Program-made: the position numbers and the translations under genes
Notes under the pieces: generated by a model
Databases searched by the model: none
What the model was told of the DNA's origin: nothing
Seen by the model: only the letters and a program-made list of their open reading frames with translations
Shown here: positions 46,637-55,529 of the stretch, piece after piece
Position numbering within the stretch: the first letter of the stretch is position 1
How the letters are laid out: each line of letters begins with the position of its first letter
Assembly: GCF_011762155.1 (NCBI RefSeq)
Contig: NZ_JAASQL010000006.1
Coordinates: 1-64,000 of the forward strand
From: Wenyingzhuangia heitensis
GTDB lineage: Bacteria; Bacteroidota; Bacteroidia; Flavobacteriales; Flavobacteriaceae
DNA length: 64,000 nucleotides
Direction of reading: 5' to 3'

Positions 46637-46650
46637 AAATATAGAATTGA

Positions 46651-46884
46651 ATGACAAAAGCGAACACAATTGCAGACTTACAAAGAGGGGAAAGAGCCAT
46701 TATCAAATCATTTACAGAGGTTGATGTTCCTTTAAAACTTATAGAAATGGGATGCATAGAAGGAAATTATGTAGAGGTTTTACAAAGAGCTCCTATGCAA
46801 GATCCTATTTATTTAAATATTAGTGGAACTTATTTAGCAATTCGATTAGAAGTGGCTTCAAAAATTTTAGTAGAAAAATTATGA
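46651..46884 (+). CDS. feoA: Ferrous iron transport protein A
   Basis: The 77-residue cytoplasmic SH3-like protein has the FeoA pattern LQRGERAIIKSFTE, MGCIEGNYVEVLQRAPMQDP and YLAIRLEVASKILVEKL. It supports FeoB in Fe(II) uptake. It overlaps feoB by four bases (ATGA), and a hairpin-bearing leader precedes it. Confidence 0.93.
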   Translation: MTKANTIADLQRGERAIIKSFTEVDVPLKLIEMGCIEGNYVEVLQRAPMQDPIYLNISGTYLAIRLEVASKILVEKL

Positions 46885-48845
46885 GCGATATTAGAGTAGC
46901 TTTAATAGGAAATCCAAATACAGGAAAAACATCACTATTTAATAGATTAACAGGTTTAAATCAAAAAGTAGGGAATTACCCTGGGATTACGGTTGATAAA
47001 AAAACAGGTATATCTAAAATAGACCAAAATACTAGTGCCGAAATAATTGACTTGCCCGGAACTTACAGTTTAAACGCTAGTTCTATGGACGAAGATGTTG
47101 CTGTAAAAGTACTTTCTGATAAAAACAATGACAACTATCCCGATTTAGTTGTAGTGGTGGTAGATATAGAAAATTTAAAACGTAATCTATTTATTTTTAC
47201 ACAAATTAAAGATTTAGGTTTGCCTACCATTTTGGCCATAAACATGGCTGATCAAATGACGTTAAAGGGAATTGATATTGACATTCCTAAACTAGAGTCT
47301 TTATTAGAAACTAAAATAGCTTTGGTAAGTTCTAAACAGAACAAAGGACTTTCATATTTAAAAAAGTTAATAGCATCCTACAAAACAGTAAGTACAAAAC
47401 CTTGTTTTATAGAACAAGAAACGGTGTTGTCTAAGTTTGCAAAAGACGAAAAGAAAAAACATCATTTAGAAACGGTTAGGAGGTATCAGTTTCTAAAAAA
47501 AACATTGGAAAAAACATATACCCAAGATCCACAAAACGCAAAAGATATTCGTACTTTTTTAGATAGAATTCTAATACACAGAATCTATGGGTATTTAATA
47601 TTTTTTGGAATTTTATTTATGGTTTTTCAAGCTTTATTTAGCTGGTCCGAAATTCCAATGGATTTTATAGACAGTACTTTTGCAACTTTGTCAGAATTAA
47701 CAAGAACACATTTGCCTCAAGGAATATTTACCAATTTATTGGCCGAAGGAATTATTCCTGGAATAGGAGGAGTTGTTATTTTTATTCCACAAATTGCTTT
47801 CTTATTCTTATTTACTTCCTTTTTAGAAGAAAGTGGTTATATGAGTCGTGTTGTGTTCTTAATGGACAGAATTATGAAACGTTTTGGACTAAGCGGAAAA
47901 AGTATTGTTCCTTTAATTTCTGGAACAGCCTGTGCTATTCCAGCTATTATGGCAGCCAGAAATATAGAAAGTTGGAAAGAACGTTTAATTACTATTTTAG
48001 TTACTCCATTTACTACTTGTTCTGCTCGTTTGCCTGTTTATGCCATAATTATAAGCCTTATCATTCCTGCAGAAGCTACTTTTTTAAGTTTTAATGTACA
48101 AGGTCTAGTATTGATGGCATTGTATTTATTAGGTTTTTTTACAGCAATTATAGCGGCAGCAATTTTAGACAAAGTATTAAAAATAGCTTCTAAATCTTAT
48201 TTTGTGGTAGAAATGCCCAACTACAAATTACCCTTGTTTAAAAACGTAGCGTATAACGTAATAGAAAAAACCAAAGCATTTGTATTTGAAGCGGGTAAAA
48301 TTATTTTAGCCATCTCTATTTTATTATGGGTACTGGCATCTTATGGTCCTGGAAATGAAATGCAAAATGCTACAGAACATATACAAAACAATCACCCTAA
48401 TTATAGCGATGAAAAACAACAAACAGAAATTGCATCTTACAAATTAGAACACTCTTATATTGGTGTAATGGGAAAGTTTATAGAACCTGTAATAAAACCT
48501 TTAGGATACGATTGGAAAATTGGAGTAGCTGTGATTACTTCTTTTGCCGCTAGAGAGGTTTTTATAGGAACTTTGGCAACTATATATAGTGTGGGTAACG
48601 AGCAAGAATCTACCATAAAAGAAAGAATGAGAAATGAAGTGTTTAGCGACACTAAAAAACCAGTATATTCTTTTGCAACAGGAGTTTCTATTTTATTATT
48701 TTATGCTTTTGCAATGCAATGTATGAGTACTATTGCTATTGTAAAACGTGAAACTAACGGATGGAAATGGCCTTTAATTCAAATGTTTGTCATGTCTGGT
48801 TTGGCATACATTACAGCATTAATTGCTTATCAAACACTTAGCTAA
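46881..48845 (+). CDS. feoB: Ferrous iron transport protein B
   Basis: The 654-residue inner membrane Fe(II) transporter has an N-terminal G domain (GNPNTGKTSLFN at 10-21, DLPGTYSL, NMADQM), a GDI-like linker, and two Gate-containing membrane halves (GTACAIPAIMAARNIES and SFAAREVFIGTLATIY). It is full length. It follows feoA with an ATGA overlap, and its stop overlaps the start of the small Cys-rich partner (TAATG). Confidence 0.95.
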   Translation: MSDIRVALIGNPNTGKTSLFNRLTGLNQKVGNYPGITVDKKTGISKIDQNTSAEIIDLPGTYSLNASSMDEDVAVKVLSDKNNDNYPDLVVVVVDIENLKRNLFIFTQIKDLGLPTILAINMADQMTLKGIDIDIPKLESLLETKIALVSSKQNKGLSYLKKLIASYKTVSTKPCFIEQETVLSKFAKDEKKKHHLETVRRYQFLKKTLEKTYTQDPQNAKDIRTFLDRILIHRIYGYLIFFGILFMVFQALFSWSEIPMDFIDSTFATLSELTRTHLPQGIFTNLLAEGIIPGIGGVVIFIPQIAFLFLFTSFLEESGYMSRVVFLMDRIMKRFGLSGKSIVPLISGTACAIPAIMAARNIESWKERLITILVTPFTTCSARLPVYAIIISLIIPAEATFLSFNVQGLVLMALYLLGFFTAIIAAAILDKVLKIASKSYFVVEMPNYKLPLFKNVAYNVIEKTKAFVFEAGKIILAISILLWVLASYGPGNEMQNATEHIQNNHPNYSDEKQQTEIASYKLEHSYIGVMGKFIEPVIKPLGYDWKIGVAVITSFAAREVFIGTLATIYSVGNEQESTIKERMRNEVFSDTKKPVYSFATGVSILLFYAFAMQCMSTIAIVKRETNGWKWPLIQMFVMSGLAYITALIAYQTLS

Positions 48846-48970
48846 TGATGTGGATTCAAAACATATTAACTATTATTGTAGTAGCAGGAGCTTTATGGTT
48901 TTTGTATACTAAATTTATTCGCAAATCTAAAAACAATAAAAATTGTGGAAACGATGGTTGTGGATGTTAG
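48845..48970 (+). CDS. FeoB-associated Cys-rich membrane protein, 41 residues
   Basis: This very short gene starts at ATGATG overlapping the feoB stop (TAATG). It encodes one membrane helix (WIQNILTIIVVAGALWFLYTKF), then a basic stretch and a Cys-rich tail (NCGNDGCGC). This matches the small FeoB-associated Cys-rich proteins encoded right after feoB in many bacteria, thought to help iron passage. Its function is inferred from family and position. Confidence 0.85.
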   Translation: MMWIQNILTIIVVAGALWFLYTKFIRKSKNNKNCGNDGCGC

Positions 48971-48984
48971 CTAAATAGACACAA

Positions 48985-50268
48985 ATGAAAAAAATTGCAT
49001 TGCATTGGAAAATAATAGCAGGCCTTGTACTAGGTATTGTTTTGGGGTTCATTTGTTCTCAATTAAACGGAGGGAAGCAATTTATACTTGATTGGGTTCA
49101 ACCCTTTGGAACTATTTTTGTAAAACTGTTAAAATTAATAGCCATCCCCTTAATAATGGGATCTTTAATTAAAGGTATTTCTGATTTAAAAGATATTTCT
49201 AAGTTCAAATCAATGGGGATAAAAACCATTGTTTTATACATTTTTTCTACAATTGTAGCCATTACCATAGGGCTTTCTTTGGCCAATTTTTTTAAACCGG
49301 GAGATGGTATTTCTAATGAAACTGTAGAAACTTTAAAAAGCAATTATATAAACAATGCCAGTGTGCAGAGTAAATTGTCCGAAGCACAAAATCAGAGATT
49401 ACAAGGACCTTTACAATTTGTAGTAGATATTATTCCAAGTAACATTGTAGAAGCAATGTCTGATAACAAAAGTATGCTTAAAGTTATCTTTTTTACATTG
49501 TTTTTAGGAATTTGTATGTTGCTTATAGACGAAAAAAAAGCCAAGCCTTTAAAAGATTTTTTTGATTCTTTAAATGATGTCATTTTAAAAATGATAGACA
49601 TTATTATGCTTTTTGCTCCTTATGCGGTTCTATCTTTATTGGCTACAGTAGTCGTAAACTCAGATGATGTAGATGTGTTAATCGCTTTGTTAAAATATGC
49701 CGGAATTGTAGTTTTAGGTTTGTTATTAATGATTGTGTTTTATGCTTTGTGTATTTCTATTGTTGTAAAAAAATCACCTTTATGGTTTTTAAAAAATATA
49801 TCTCCTGCACAATTATTAGCTTTTTCCACAAGTTCTAGTGCAGCTACTTTACCTGTTACTATGGAAAGGGTAGAAGAGCATTTGGGGGTAGAAAAGGAAG
49901 TCTCTAGTTTTGTATTACCTGTTGGGGCTACTATAAATATGGATGGAACCAGTTTGTACCAGGCAGTAGCAGCCGTTTTTATTATGCAGGTTTTGTGGCC
50001 AGAAGGGCTTACTGTTAGCAATCAGCTAACCATAATAGTTACTGCTTTAATAGCTTCTATTGGTTCTGCGGCAGTTCCTGGTGCCGGTATGGTTATGCTA
50101 TTAATTGTGTTAGATACTATTGGTTTTCCTAAAGAGTTATTACCTATAGGATTGTCTTTAATTTTTGCGGTAGATAGACCTTTAGATATGTTAAGAACAA
50201 CTATTAATGTAACAGGTGATGCAACTGTTGCTTTGATTGTATCTAAAATGGAACGTAAAAAGGGTTAG
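48985..50268 (+). CDS. Dicarboxylate/amino acid:cation symporter (DAACS)
   Basis: The 427-residue membrane protein is a GltP/DctA-type transporter that brings in dicarboxylates, glutamate or aspartate with Na+ or H+. It has the serine-rich re-entrant loop STSSSAATLPVTMERVEEHLG, the NMDGTSLYQ motif and the substrate Arg/Asp region in the last helix (DRPLDMLRTTINVTGDA). It begins 15 bp after the FeoB partner, so it may be read through from the iron operon, though no functional link is evident. Confidence 0.93.
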   Translation: MKKIALHWKIIAGLVLGIVLGFICSQLNGGKQFILDWVQPFGTIFVKLLKLIAIPLIMGSLIKGISDLKDISKFKSMGIKTIVLYIFSTIVAITIGLSLANFFKPGDGISNETVETLKSNYINNASVQSKLSEAQNQRLQGPLQFVVDIIPSNIVEAMSDNKSMLKVIFFTLFLGICMLLIDEKKAKPLKDFFDSLNDVILKMIDIIMLFAPYAVLSLLATVVVNSDDVDVLIALLKYAGIVVLGLLLMIVFYALCISIVVKKSPLWFLKNISPAQLLAFSTSSSAATLPVTMERVEEHLGVEKEVSSFVLPVGATINMDGTSLYQAVAAVFIMQVLWPEGLTVSNQLTIIVTALIASIGSAAVPGAGMVMLLIVLDTIGFPKELLPIGLSLIFAVDRPLDMLRTTINVTGDATVALIVSKMERKKG

Positions 50269-50277
50269 CATTATTAT

Positions 50278-51111
50278 TTAGCCCATTTTCACACTCATAA
50301 TAGGATAATTGTTTTTATCGGATAAATTAAATTTCTTACTCTTTTTTAAGAACTTTCCAATACTCGTTTTTTCTTGAGTCGTCATGGCTATAAAACCAAT
50401 ATGGTGTTCCGCTGCAAAAGTATGAGTTCCTCTTCCTACAGATTTACTATCAATACTTTTAAAAGAACTTAAATTGTCTAAATTCCCGTCTGCTTTTAAT
50501 AAAAACTCTTCAATTCTTTCTTTAATAGCTTCAGGAGTTAAAAATTTATCTCCAAATTTATTTACAAACAATAAGGTTGGTTTTATGTTTAGAGCATTAA
50601 AAATTTTCATTGCCTTTTTATAAGCTACCACAGCTTTAGATCTGTAATTACTTACAAATAATGTCTTTTTTAAATCAATTTCTTTTTCAGTTTCTTTTAC
50701 AACTAGTACAGGAATTTCGGTTGTTCTAACTGCTTTTTCAGTATTAGAACCTAAGAAAAAATCTTTAAGACTATTAGAGCTAAGAGTCCCCATTATAATT
50801 AAATCTCCTTTTAAATCTTCTGCAAAGCCACCCAATTCACTAAAAATTCTATAATGTTTGATAACATAATCAAAAGATACATTTTTTAAATAATCCTGAT
50901 TTACGAATTCTTTCATTTTTAATTCTGCTTGTTGTATAGAAAGAAAATTATCTTTAGAATCTGTAATTGTCTCTTCAGAAAAAGAAGCAGGGTTTCTAAT
51001 CATTGTAATTAAAGTAATATGAATATCGTGTCTTTCAGCTACAGAAACTGCAGTTTGTAAAGCATATTCAGAATATTCGGTAAAATCAATAGGTACTATA
51101 ATCTTTTTCAT
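50278..51111 (-). CDS. Universal stress protein (two-domain, paralogue 1)
   Basis: The 277-residue cytoplasmic protein starts MKKIIVPIDFTEYSEYALQ, a UspA domain with the ATP-loop pattern MGTLSSNSLKDFFLGSNTEKAV then PVLVV. A second, degenerate Usp half (about 150-277) follows. Its sister at 51249-52079 shares the whole architecture. It is convergent with the symporter (9-bp gap). Confidence 0.9.
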   Translation of the reverse strand: MKKIIVPIDFTEYSEYALQTAVSVAERHDIHITLITMIRNPASFSEETITDSKDNFLSIQQAELKMKEFVNQDYLKNVSFDYVIKHYRIFSELGGFAEDLKGDLIIMGTLSSNSLKDFFLGSNTEKAVRTTEIPVLVVKETEKEIDLKKTLFVSNYRSKAVVAYKKAMKIFNALNIKPTLLFVNKFGDKFLTPEAIKERIEEFLLKADGNLDNLSSFKSIDSKSVGRGTHTFAAEHHIGFIAMTTQEKTSIGKFLKKSKKFNLSDKNNYPIMSVKMG

Positions 51112-51148
51112 TACTTTAAAAAAGTTTGATAATTATTAAACAAGTTTG

Positions 51149-51156
51149 CAAAAATA
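51149..51156 (-). promoter_or_regulatory. Promoter -7 box (TATTTTTG) of the first Usp gene
   Basis: The minus strand matches TAnnTTTG, 37 bp before the ATG at 51111. Confidence 0.45.
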
Positions 51157-51192
51157 GTAAGATTATAACGAATAGGCAACCTATTAAAGTAC

Positions 51193-51228
51193 AAAAGCCT
51201 TATTTCTAATCATAGAAATAAGACTTTT
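51193..51228 (-). terminator. Terminator of the second Usp gene
   Basis: A 15-bp stem (51193-51207 with 51214-51228) is complete only in the minus-strand RNA, where one position is a G-U pair; in plus-strand RNA the same position is a C-A mismatch. It lies between the two Usp genes. Confidence 0.7.
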
Positions 51229-51248
51229 AGAAGTATATAAGGGATTCC

Positions 51249-52079
51249 TTAAATTAAAACGGTAAGTACAGGTCTTGTAGATTTGTTAGCAATGTCTAAA
51301 GAAATACTTTTGTTAAAAAATTTGGACAAACTAGACTTACCATGTGTTGCTACAGAAATTAAAGAAATGTTATTTTCATTTGCATAATATTTAACACCAG
51401 CAGCAACTGTGTAATCATCATAATTATCAAAATTTGATAAATTATCTAAATTTCCATCAGCCTTCATTAAAAAGTTTTCAAACCTTGCTTTCATTTCATT
51501 TGTAGACACAAATCCACCGTCAGGTTTATTAATAAACAATAAAGTAGGTTTTATACCCAAAGTTTTATAAAACATTTGAGCTTTTTTATAGGCTTCTATA
51601 GATTCCATTTTAAAATCACTTACAAAGACCGATTTTTCAAAATCAACACTCTCAACTTCTTCTTTTACAATTAAGACAGGGATAGGAGAGCTTCTAACCA
51701 CTTTTTCGGTATTAGAACCTAAAAAAGTATCGTTGTGTTCACTAATTCCATGAGACCCCATCACAATTAAAGAAGCATCTTGCTCAGCAGCAAGGTTACC
51801 AACTTCTTGAAACAAGGTAAAATGTTTGATAATAACTTTAATAGTAACACCTTCTAAATATTCTTTTTTTAAAAAAGCTTCCATTTTTTTTTCGGCGTAC
51901 TTAATTAAAAAAACAAGTGTTTTTCCGTAATTACTATCGTGATCAGAATATCCTGTTGGCATTTCTAACATGTGAACTAATATCAATTTAGTTTTGTGTT
52001 TTTTTGCCAATTTAGATGCTGTTTTTAGTGCAAATTCGGAATATTTTGAAAAATCTACAGGTATAATTATATTTTTCAT
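51249..52079 (-). CDS. Universal stress protein (two-domain, paralogue 2)
   Basis: This protein of about 276 residues starts MKNIIIPVDFSKYSEFALK and mirrors its neighbour: a UspA domain with MGSHGISEHNDTFLGSNTEKVV and a second weaker half with SVATHGKSSLSKFF. The frame is open to 52136, but the ATG at 52079 aligns with the paralogue's start and begins the Usp domain directly, so it is used here. A terminator separates the pair, which suggests separate control. Confidence 0.9.
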   Translation of the reverse strand: MKNIIIPVDFSKYSEFALKTASKLAKKHKTKLILVHMLEMPTGYSDHDSNYGKTLVFLIKYAEKKMEAFLKKEYLEGVTIKVIIKHFTLFQEVGNLAAEQDASLIVMGSHGISEHNDTFLGSNTEKVVRSSPIPVLIVKEEVESVDFEKSVFVSDFKMESIEAYKKAQMFYKTLGIKPTLLFINKPDGGFVSTNEMKARFENFLMKADGNLDNLSNFDNYDDYTVAAGVKYYANENNISLISVATHGKSSLSKFFNKSISLDIANKSTRPVLTVLI

Positions 52080-52172
52080 AATTTGATGTGTGTTAGAGTC
52101 CTTATTAAAGTTACTAAAAAACATATTGATACCCAAAGGTTTAACATATTAAAATTCTTTAAATTCCTTTAG

Positions 52173-52201
52173 TTTGAATCGTTTTAAATGTTGTATATTT
52201 G
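52173..52201 (+). promoter_or_regulatory. Promoter of guaB
   Basis: TTTG (52173-52176), 17 nt, then TATATTTG (52194-52201). This is a near-ideal match 28 bp before the ATG. Confidence 0.75.
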
Positions 52202-52229
52202 CATGCAATTAAATCATAACTAATTGCAA

Positions 52230-53693
52230 ATGTCTACTTATAAAGTTATTTCTGAAGGACTTACTTACGATGATGTATTATTGGTCCCAGCTTATTCAGA
52301 AGTTTTACCTAACACTGTTTCAATAAAATCAAAATTCACTAGGAATATTCCTTTGAATACTCCTATTATTTCTGCTGCTATGGATACCGTAACAGAAGGA
52401 AGAATGGCTATTGCCATTGCACGTGAAGGTGGAATAGGTGTGATTCACAAAAACATGTCTATTAAAGAACAAGCTAAACAAGTTAAAAAAGTAAAGCGTT
52501 CTGAGGCTGGAATGATTTTAGAACCTGTAACTATTACTGCTCAAGAAACAGTAATGGATGCAAACTTATTAATGAGTGAGCACAAAATTGGTGGAATTCC
52601 TGTGGTAGATGCCGAAGGTGTTTTAAAAGGGATTGTTACCAATAGAGATTTACGTTTTGAAAAAAATAGTAAAAGAAAAATTGCTGAAGTAATGACTGCT
52701 AAAGGACTGGTAACGGTTTCTGCGGGTACCTCTTTAAAAGAAGCAGAAGTTATTTTGCAAGACAATAAAGTAGAAAAACTACCTATTGTTGATGATAACT
52801 TTAAATTAGTAGGATTAATCACTTTTAGAGACATTGTTAAAGTAAGAGAAAACCCAGAAGCAAATAAAGATGAATACGGTAGATTAAGAGTTGCGGCTGC
52901 AATTGGTGTAACAGATGATTGTTTACAACGTGTGTCGGCTTTGGTAAAAGAGGGTGTAGATGCTGTTGTTTTAGATTCTGCTCATGGTCATTCTGTAAAT
53001 ATTTTGAATAAGTTAAAAGAAGTAAAAGAGGCTTATCCTAACTTAGATGTTGTTGCAGGAAATATTGTAACAGCAAAAGCTGCTTTAGATTTAGTAGCTG
53101 CTGGAGCAGACGGTGTAAAAGTAGGAATAGGACCTGGTTCTATTTGTACCACACGTGTAGTTGCAGGTGTAGGTTACCCTCAATTATCTGCTGTTATGCA
53201 AGTAGCCGAAGCTTTAGTAGGAACGGGTGTTCCTGTAATTGCAGATGGTGGTGTTCGTTATACTGGAGATATTCCTAAAGCAATAGCTGCAGGTGCAGAT
53301 TCTGTAATGTTAGGTTCATTATTAGCAGGAACTAAAGAAGCTCCTGGTGAAGTTATTTTATTTAACGGAAGAAGATTTAAATCTTACCGAGGAATGGGGT
53401 CTGTAGAAGCGATGAAAAAAGGTTCTAAGGATAGATATTTTCAAGGAGATGAAGACAACAGTAAAAAATTAGTTCCAGAAGGGATTGAAGGTCGTGTGCC
53501 TTACAAAGGAGAGTTGTACGAAACAATGCACCAGTTTATTGGTGGGCTACGTGCAGGTATGGGATACTGTGGTGCAGGTACTATAGAAGATCAAAAGAAT
53601 GCTGAGTTTGTTAGAATTACAGCTTCGGGAATTGCTGAAAGTCATCCGCATGATGTTACGATCACTAAAGAAGCCCCAAACTACTCTAGATAA
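52230..53693 (+). CDS. guaB: IMP dehydrogenase
   Basis: This 487-residue enzyme oxidises IMP to XMP with NAD+, the committed step to guanine nucleotides. It has [19 protein letters not shown] at the start, a CBS pair (about 95-205), the catalytic loop [11 protein letters not shown] (active-site Cys), [14 protein letters not shown] and the C-terminal flap ([16 protein letters not shown]). The ATG at 52230 is preferred over a TTG two codons upstream. It has its own promoter and terminator. Confidence 0.97.
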   Translation: MSTYKVISEGLTYDDVLLVPAYSEVLPNTVSIKSKFTRNIPLNTPIISAAMDTVTEGRMAIAIAREGGIGVIHKNMSIKEQAKQVKKVKRSEAGMILEPVTITAQETVMDANLLMSEHKIGGIPVVDAEGVLKGIVTNRDLRFEKNSKRKIAEVMTAKGLVTVSAGTSLKEAEVILQDNKVEKLPIVDDNFKLVGLITFRDIVKVRENPEANKDEYGRLRVAAAIGVTDDCLQRVSALVKEGVDAVVLDSAHGHSVNILNKLKEVKEAYPNLDVVAGNIVTAKAALDLVAAGADGVKVGIGPGSICTTRVVAGVGYPQLSAVMQVAEALVGTGVPVIADGGVRYTGDIPKAIAAGADSVMLGSLLAGTKEAPGEVILFNGRRFKSYRGMGSVEAMKKGSKDRYFQGDEDNSKKLVPEGIEGRVPYKGELYETMHQFIGGLRAGMGYCGAGTIEDQKNAEFVRITASGIAESHPHDVTITKEAPNYSR

Positions 53694-53718
53694 GATATTT
53701 ACAACATAAAATAAACAA

Positions 53719-53752
53719 GACCACCTACAATTATTGTTAGGTGGTTTTTTTA
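53719..53752 (+). terminator. Terminator of guaB
   Basis: A bulged hairpin with eight strong base pairs at its foot (53720-53727 with 53738-53745) is followed by T7. Confidence 0.78.
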
Positions 53753-53819
53753 TATCTTTTAGCCTTAAAAAAAATTGAAAAATTAAACAGAAAATTAACC
53801 CCGTTTATTATTTAAAACT

Positions 53820-54992
53820 ATGAATTACATACTTTTTGATGGTGCTTTTAGAGATGCGTTGTTGCCCTTTACTTTTACAAGACCTGTAGCAGATATTAGA
53901 ATTGGAATTTTGACTATTCGTGAAAAATGGGAACGATTTTTACGACTAACAACCACTACATTAACCGAAGATTATTTAGAAAACAAGTATCCAATGTTAG
54001 AAATGGAAGAAAACATTTTTATAAATGCAGGATATCTTCCTAATATGGAGTTTTTTAAAGCGGTAAAAAGCTTAAAGCAAAATCAAGCTGTTTTTTGTAA
54101 TGATGAAATGATTGCCTTTTACAGTACTCGGGATCAAGAAGAGATTGATTTTTCAACATATGAGGTTATTGAAATTGAGGGAGTAAAAGCAATAGAGCAT
54201 AAATGGGATTTATTTTTGTTAAATGATTTGGCAATAAGACAAGATTTTGAAATGCTTACAGCTGATGAAATTTCTGCTGATATTCCAGAATTTGTGCAAG
54301 CTATTAATAAAGAAAATATTTTTATAGAAGAAGGAGCTGTAATTAATCCTTGTGTTTTAAACGCATCATCAGGTCCAATTTATATAGCGAAAGATGCTGT
54401 TGTTTTAGATGGTGCCTTAATAAGAGGTCCTTTTGCTTTAGGAGAAAAAGCTTTGGTTAAAATGGGAGCCAAAATATATGGAGCTACTACTGTTGGTCCA
54501 AATTGTAAAGTAGGTGGAGAAATAAAAAACAGCATCCTTTTTGCAAATTCTAACAAAGGTCACGAAGGTTATTTAGGAAATTCCATAATAGGAGAGTGGT
54601 GTAATTTTGGAGCAGACTCCAATGTTTCTAACTTAAAAAACACTTACAGCAAAGTAAGATTGTGGAGTTATGAAGATGAAATATACGAAGATTCCAACCA
54701 ATTATTATGTGGTTTAATGATGGGAGATCACTCTAAAACAAGTATAAACACCATGTTTAATACTGGTACAGTTGTTGGAGTAAGTGCCAATATTTTTGGA
54801 TCTGATTTGCCCGAAAAATTTATTCCATCTTTTAGTTGGAGTGGAAATAAAATTATAGACGTTTACACTTTTAAAAAAGCCATAAGAACAGCTACAAAAA
54901 TGATGGAATTGTCTAATGTAGAAATTTCAGAACAAGACATATCTATTTTAGAACACGTAAACACTTTAACAGAAAAATACAGAAAGAAATAA
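53820..54992 (+). CDS. GlmU-family sugar-nucleotidyltransferase-like protein
   Basis: The 390-residue protein begins MNYILFDGAFRDALLPFTFTRP, the degenerate N-terminal domain of the Bacteroidota GlmU-like family. The C-terminal half is a left-handed beta-helix of hexapeptide repeats (IYIAKDAVVLDGALIRGPF, VKMGAKIYGATTVGPNCKVGG). In this family it is thought to supply UDP-GlcNAc-type sugar steps, but the exact reaction is not settled. It is followed by apt at the next base after its stop. Confidence 0.85.
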   Translation: MNYILFDGAFRDALLPFTFTRPVADIRIGILTIREKWERFLRLTTTTLTEDYLENKYPMLEMEENIFINAGYLPNMEFFKAVKSLKQNQAVFCNDEMIAFYSTRDQEEIDFSTYEVIEIEGVKAIEHKWDLFLLNDLAIRQDFEMLTADEISADIPEFVQAINKENIFIEEGAVINPCVLNASSGPIYIAKDAVVLDGALIRGPFALGEKALVKMGAKIYGATTVGPNCKVGGEIKNSILFANSNKGHEGYLGNSIIGEWCNFGADSNVSNLKNTYSKVRLWSYEDEIYEDSNQLLCGLMMGDHSKTSINTMFNTGTVVGVSANIFGSDLPEKFIPSFSWSGNKIIDVYTFKKAIRTATKMMELSNVEISEQDISILEHVNTLTEKYRKK

Positions 54993-55526
54993 ATGAGTTT
55001 ATCTATACAAGAAAAAATAAAATCAGTAATTAGAGATGTTCCTAATTTTCCAAAAGAAGGAATTCTTTTTAAAGATATTACTCCAATTTTATTAAACCCT
55101 ACATTGGTGAATGAATTGGTTGCTGCAATGGCAGATCAATTTAAAAACGATGAGATTGATGCCGTTGCTGGAATTGAATCAAGAGGATATTTATTTGGAA
55201 TTTTGTTAGCTCAAAAACTACAAGTTCCCTTTATTATGATTCGTAAAGAGGGTAAACTTCCTGCCAAAACCATAAAAGAATCTTATGATTTAGAATATGG
55301 ATCTGCAACTATTGAGGTGCATGAAGATGCAATTACTCCTAACAGTAATGTATTAATTCACGATGATTTATTGGCAACTGGAGGAACCGCTATAGCTGCG
55401 GCTAAATTAATACAACAAAAAGCAAAAGTTGTGGGATTTAGTTTTGTTATAGAATTAGAATTTTTAAAAGGAATAGATCACCTAAATAAAATTAACACAC
55501 ATACAAAATCATTAATTAAATATTAA
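54993..55526 (+). CDS. apt: Adenine phosphoribosyltransferase
   Basis: The 177-residue salvage enzyme makes AMP from adenine and PRPP. It has PNFPKEGILFKDITP near the N-terminus, AGIESRGYLFG, and the PRPP-binding loop VLIHDDLLATGGTA (about 121-134). It begins right after the GlmU-like stop with no gap and ends 3 bp before the M1 peptidase gene, so the three form one transcript. Confidence 0.96.
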   Translation: MSLSIQEKIKSVIRDVPNFPKEGILFKDITPILLNPTLVNELVAAMADQFKNDEIDAVAGIESRGYLFGILLAQKLQVPFIMIRKEGKLPAKTIKESYDLEYGSATIEVHEDAITPNSNVLIHDDLLATGGTAIAAAKLIQQKAKVVGFSFVIELEFLKGIDHLNKINTHTKSLIKY

Positions 55527-55529
55527 TTT

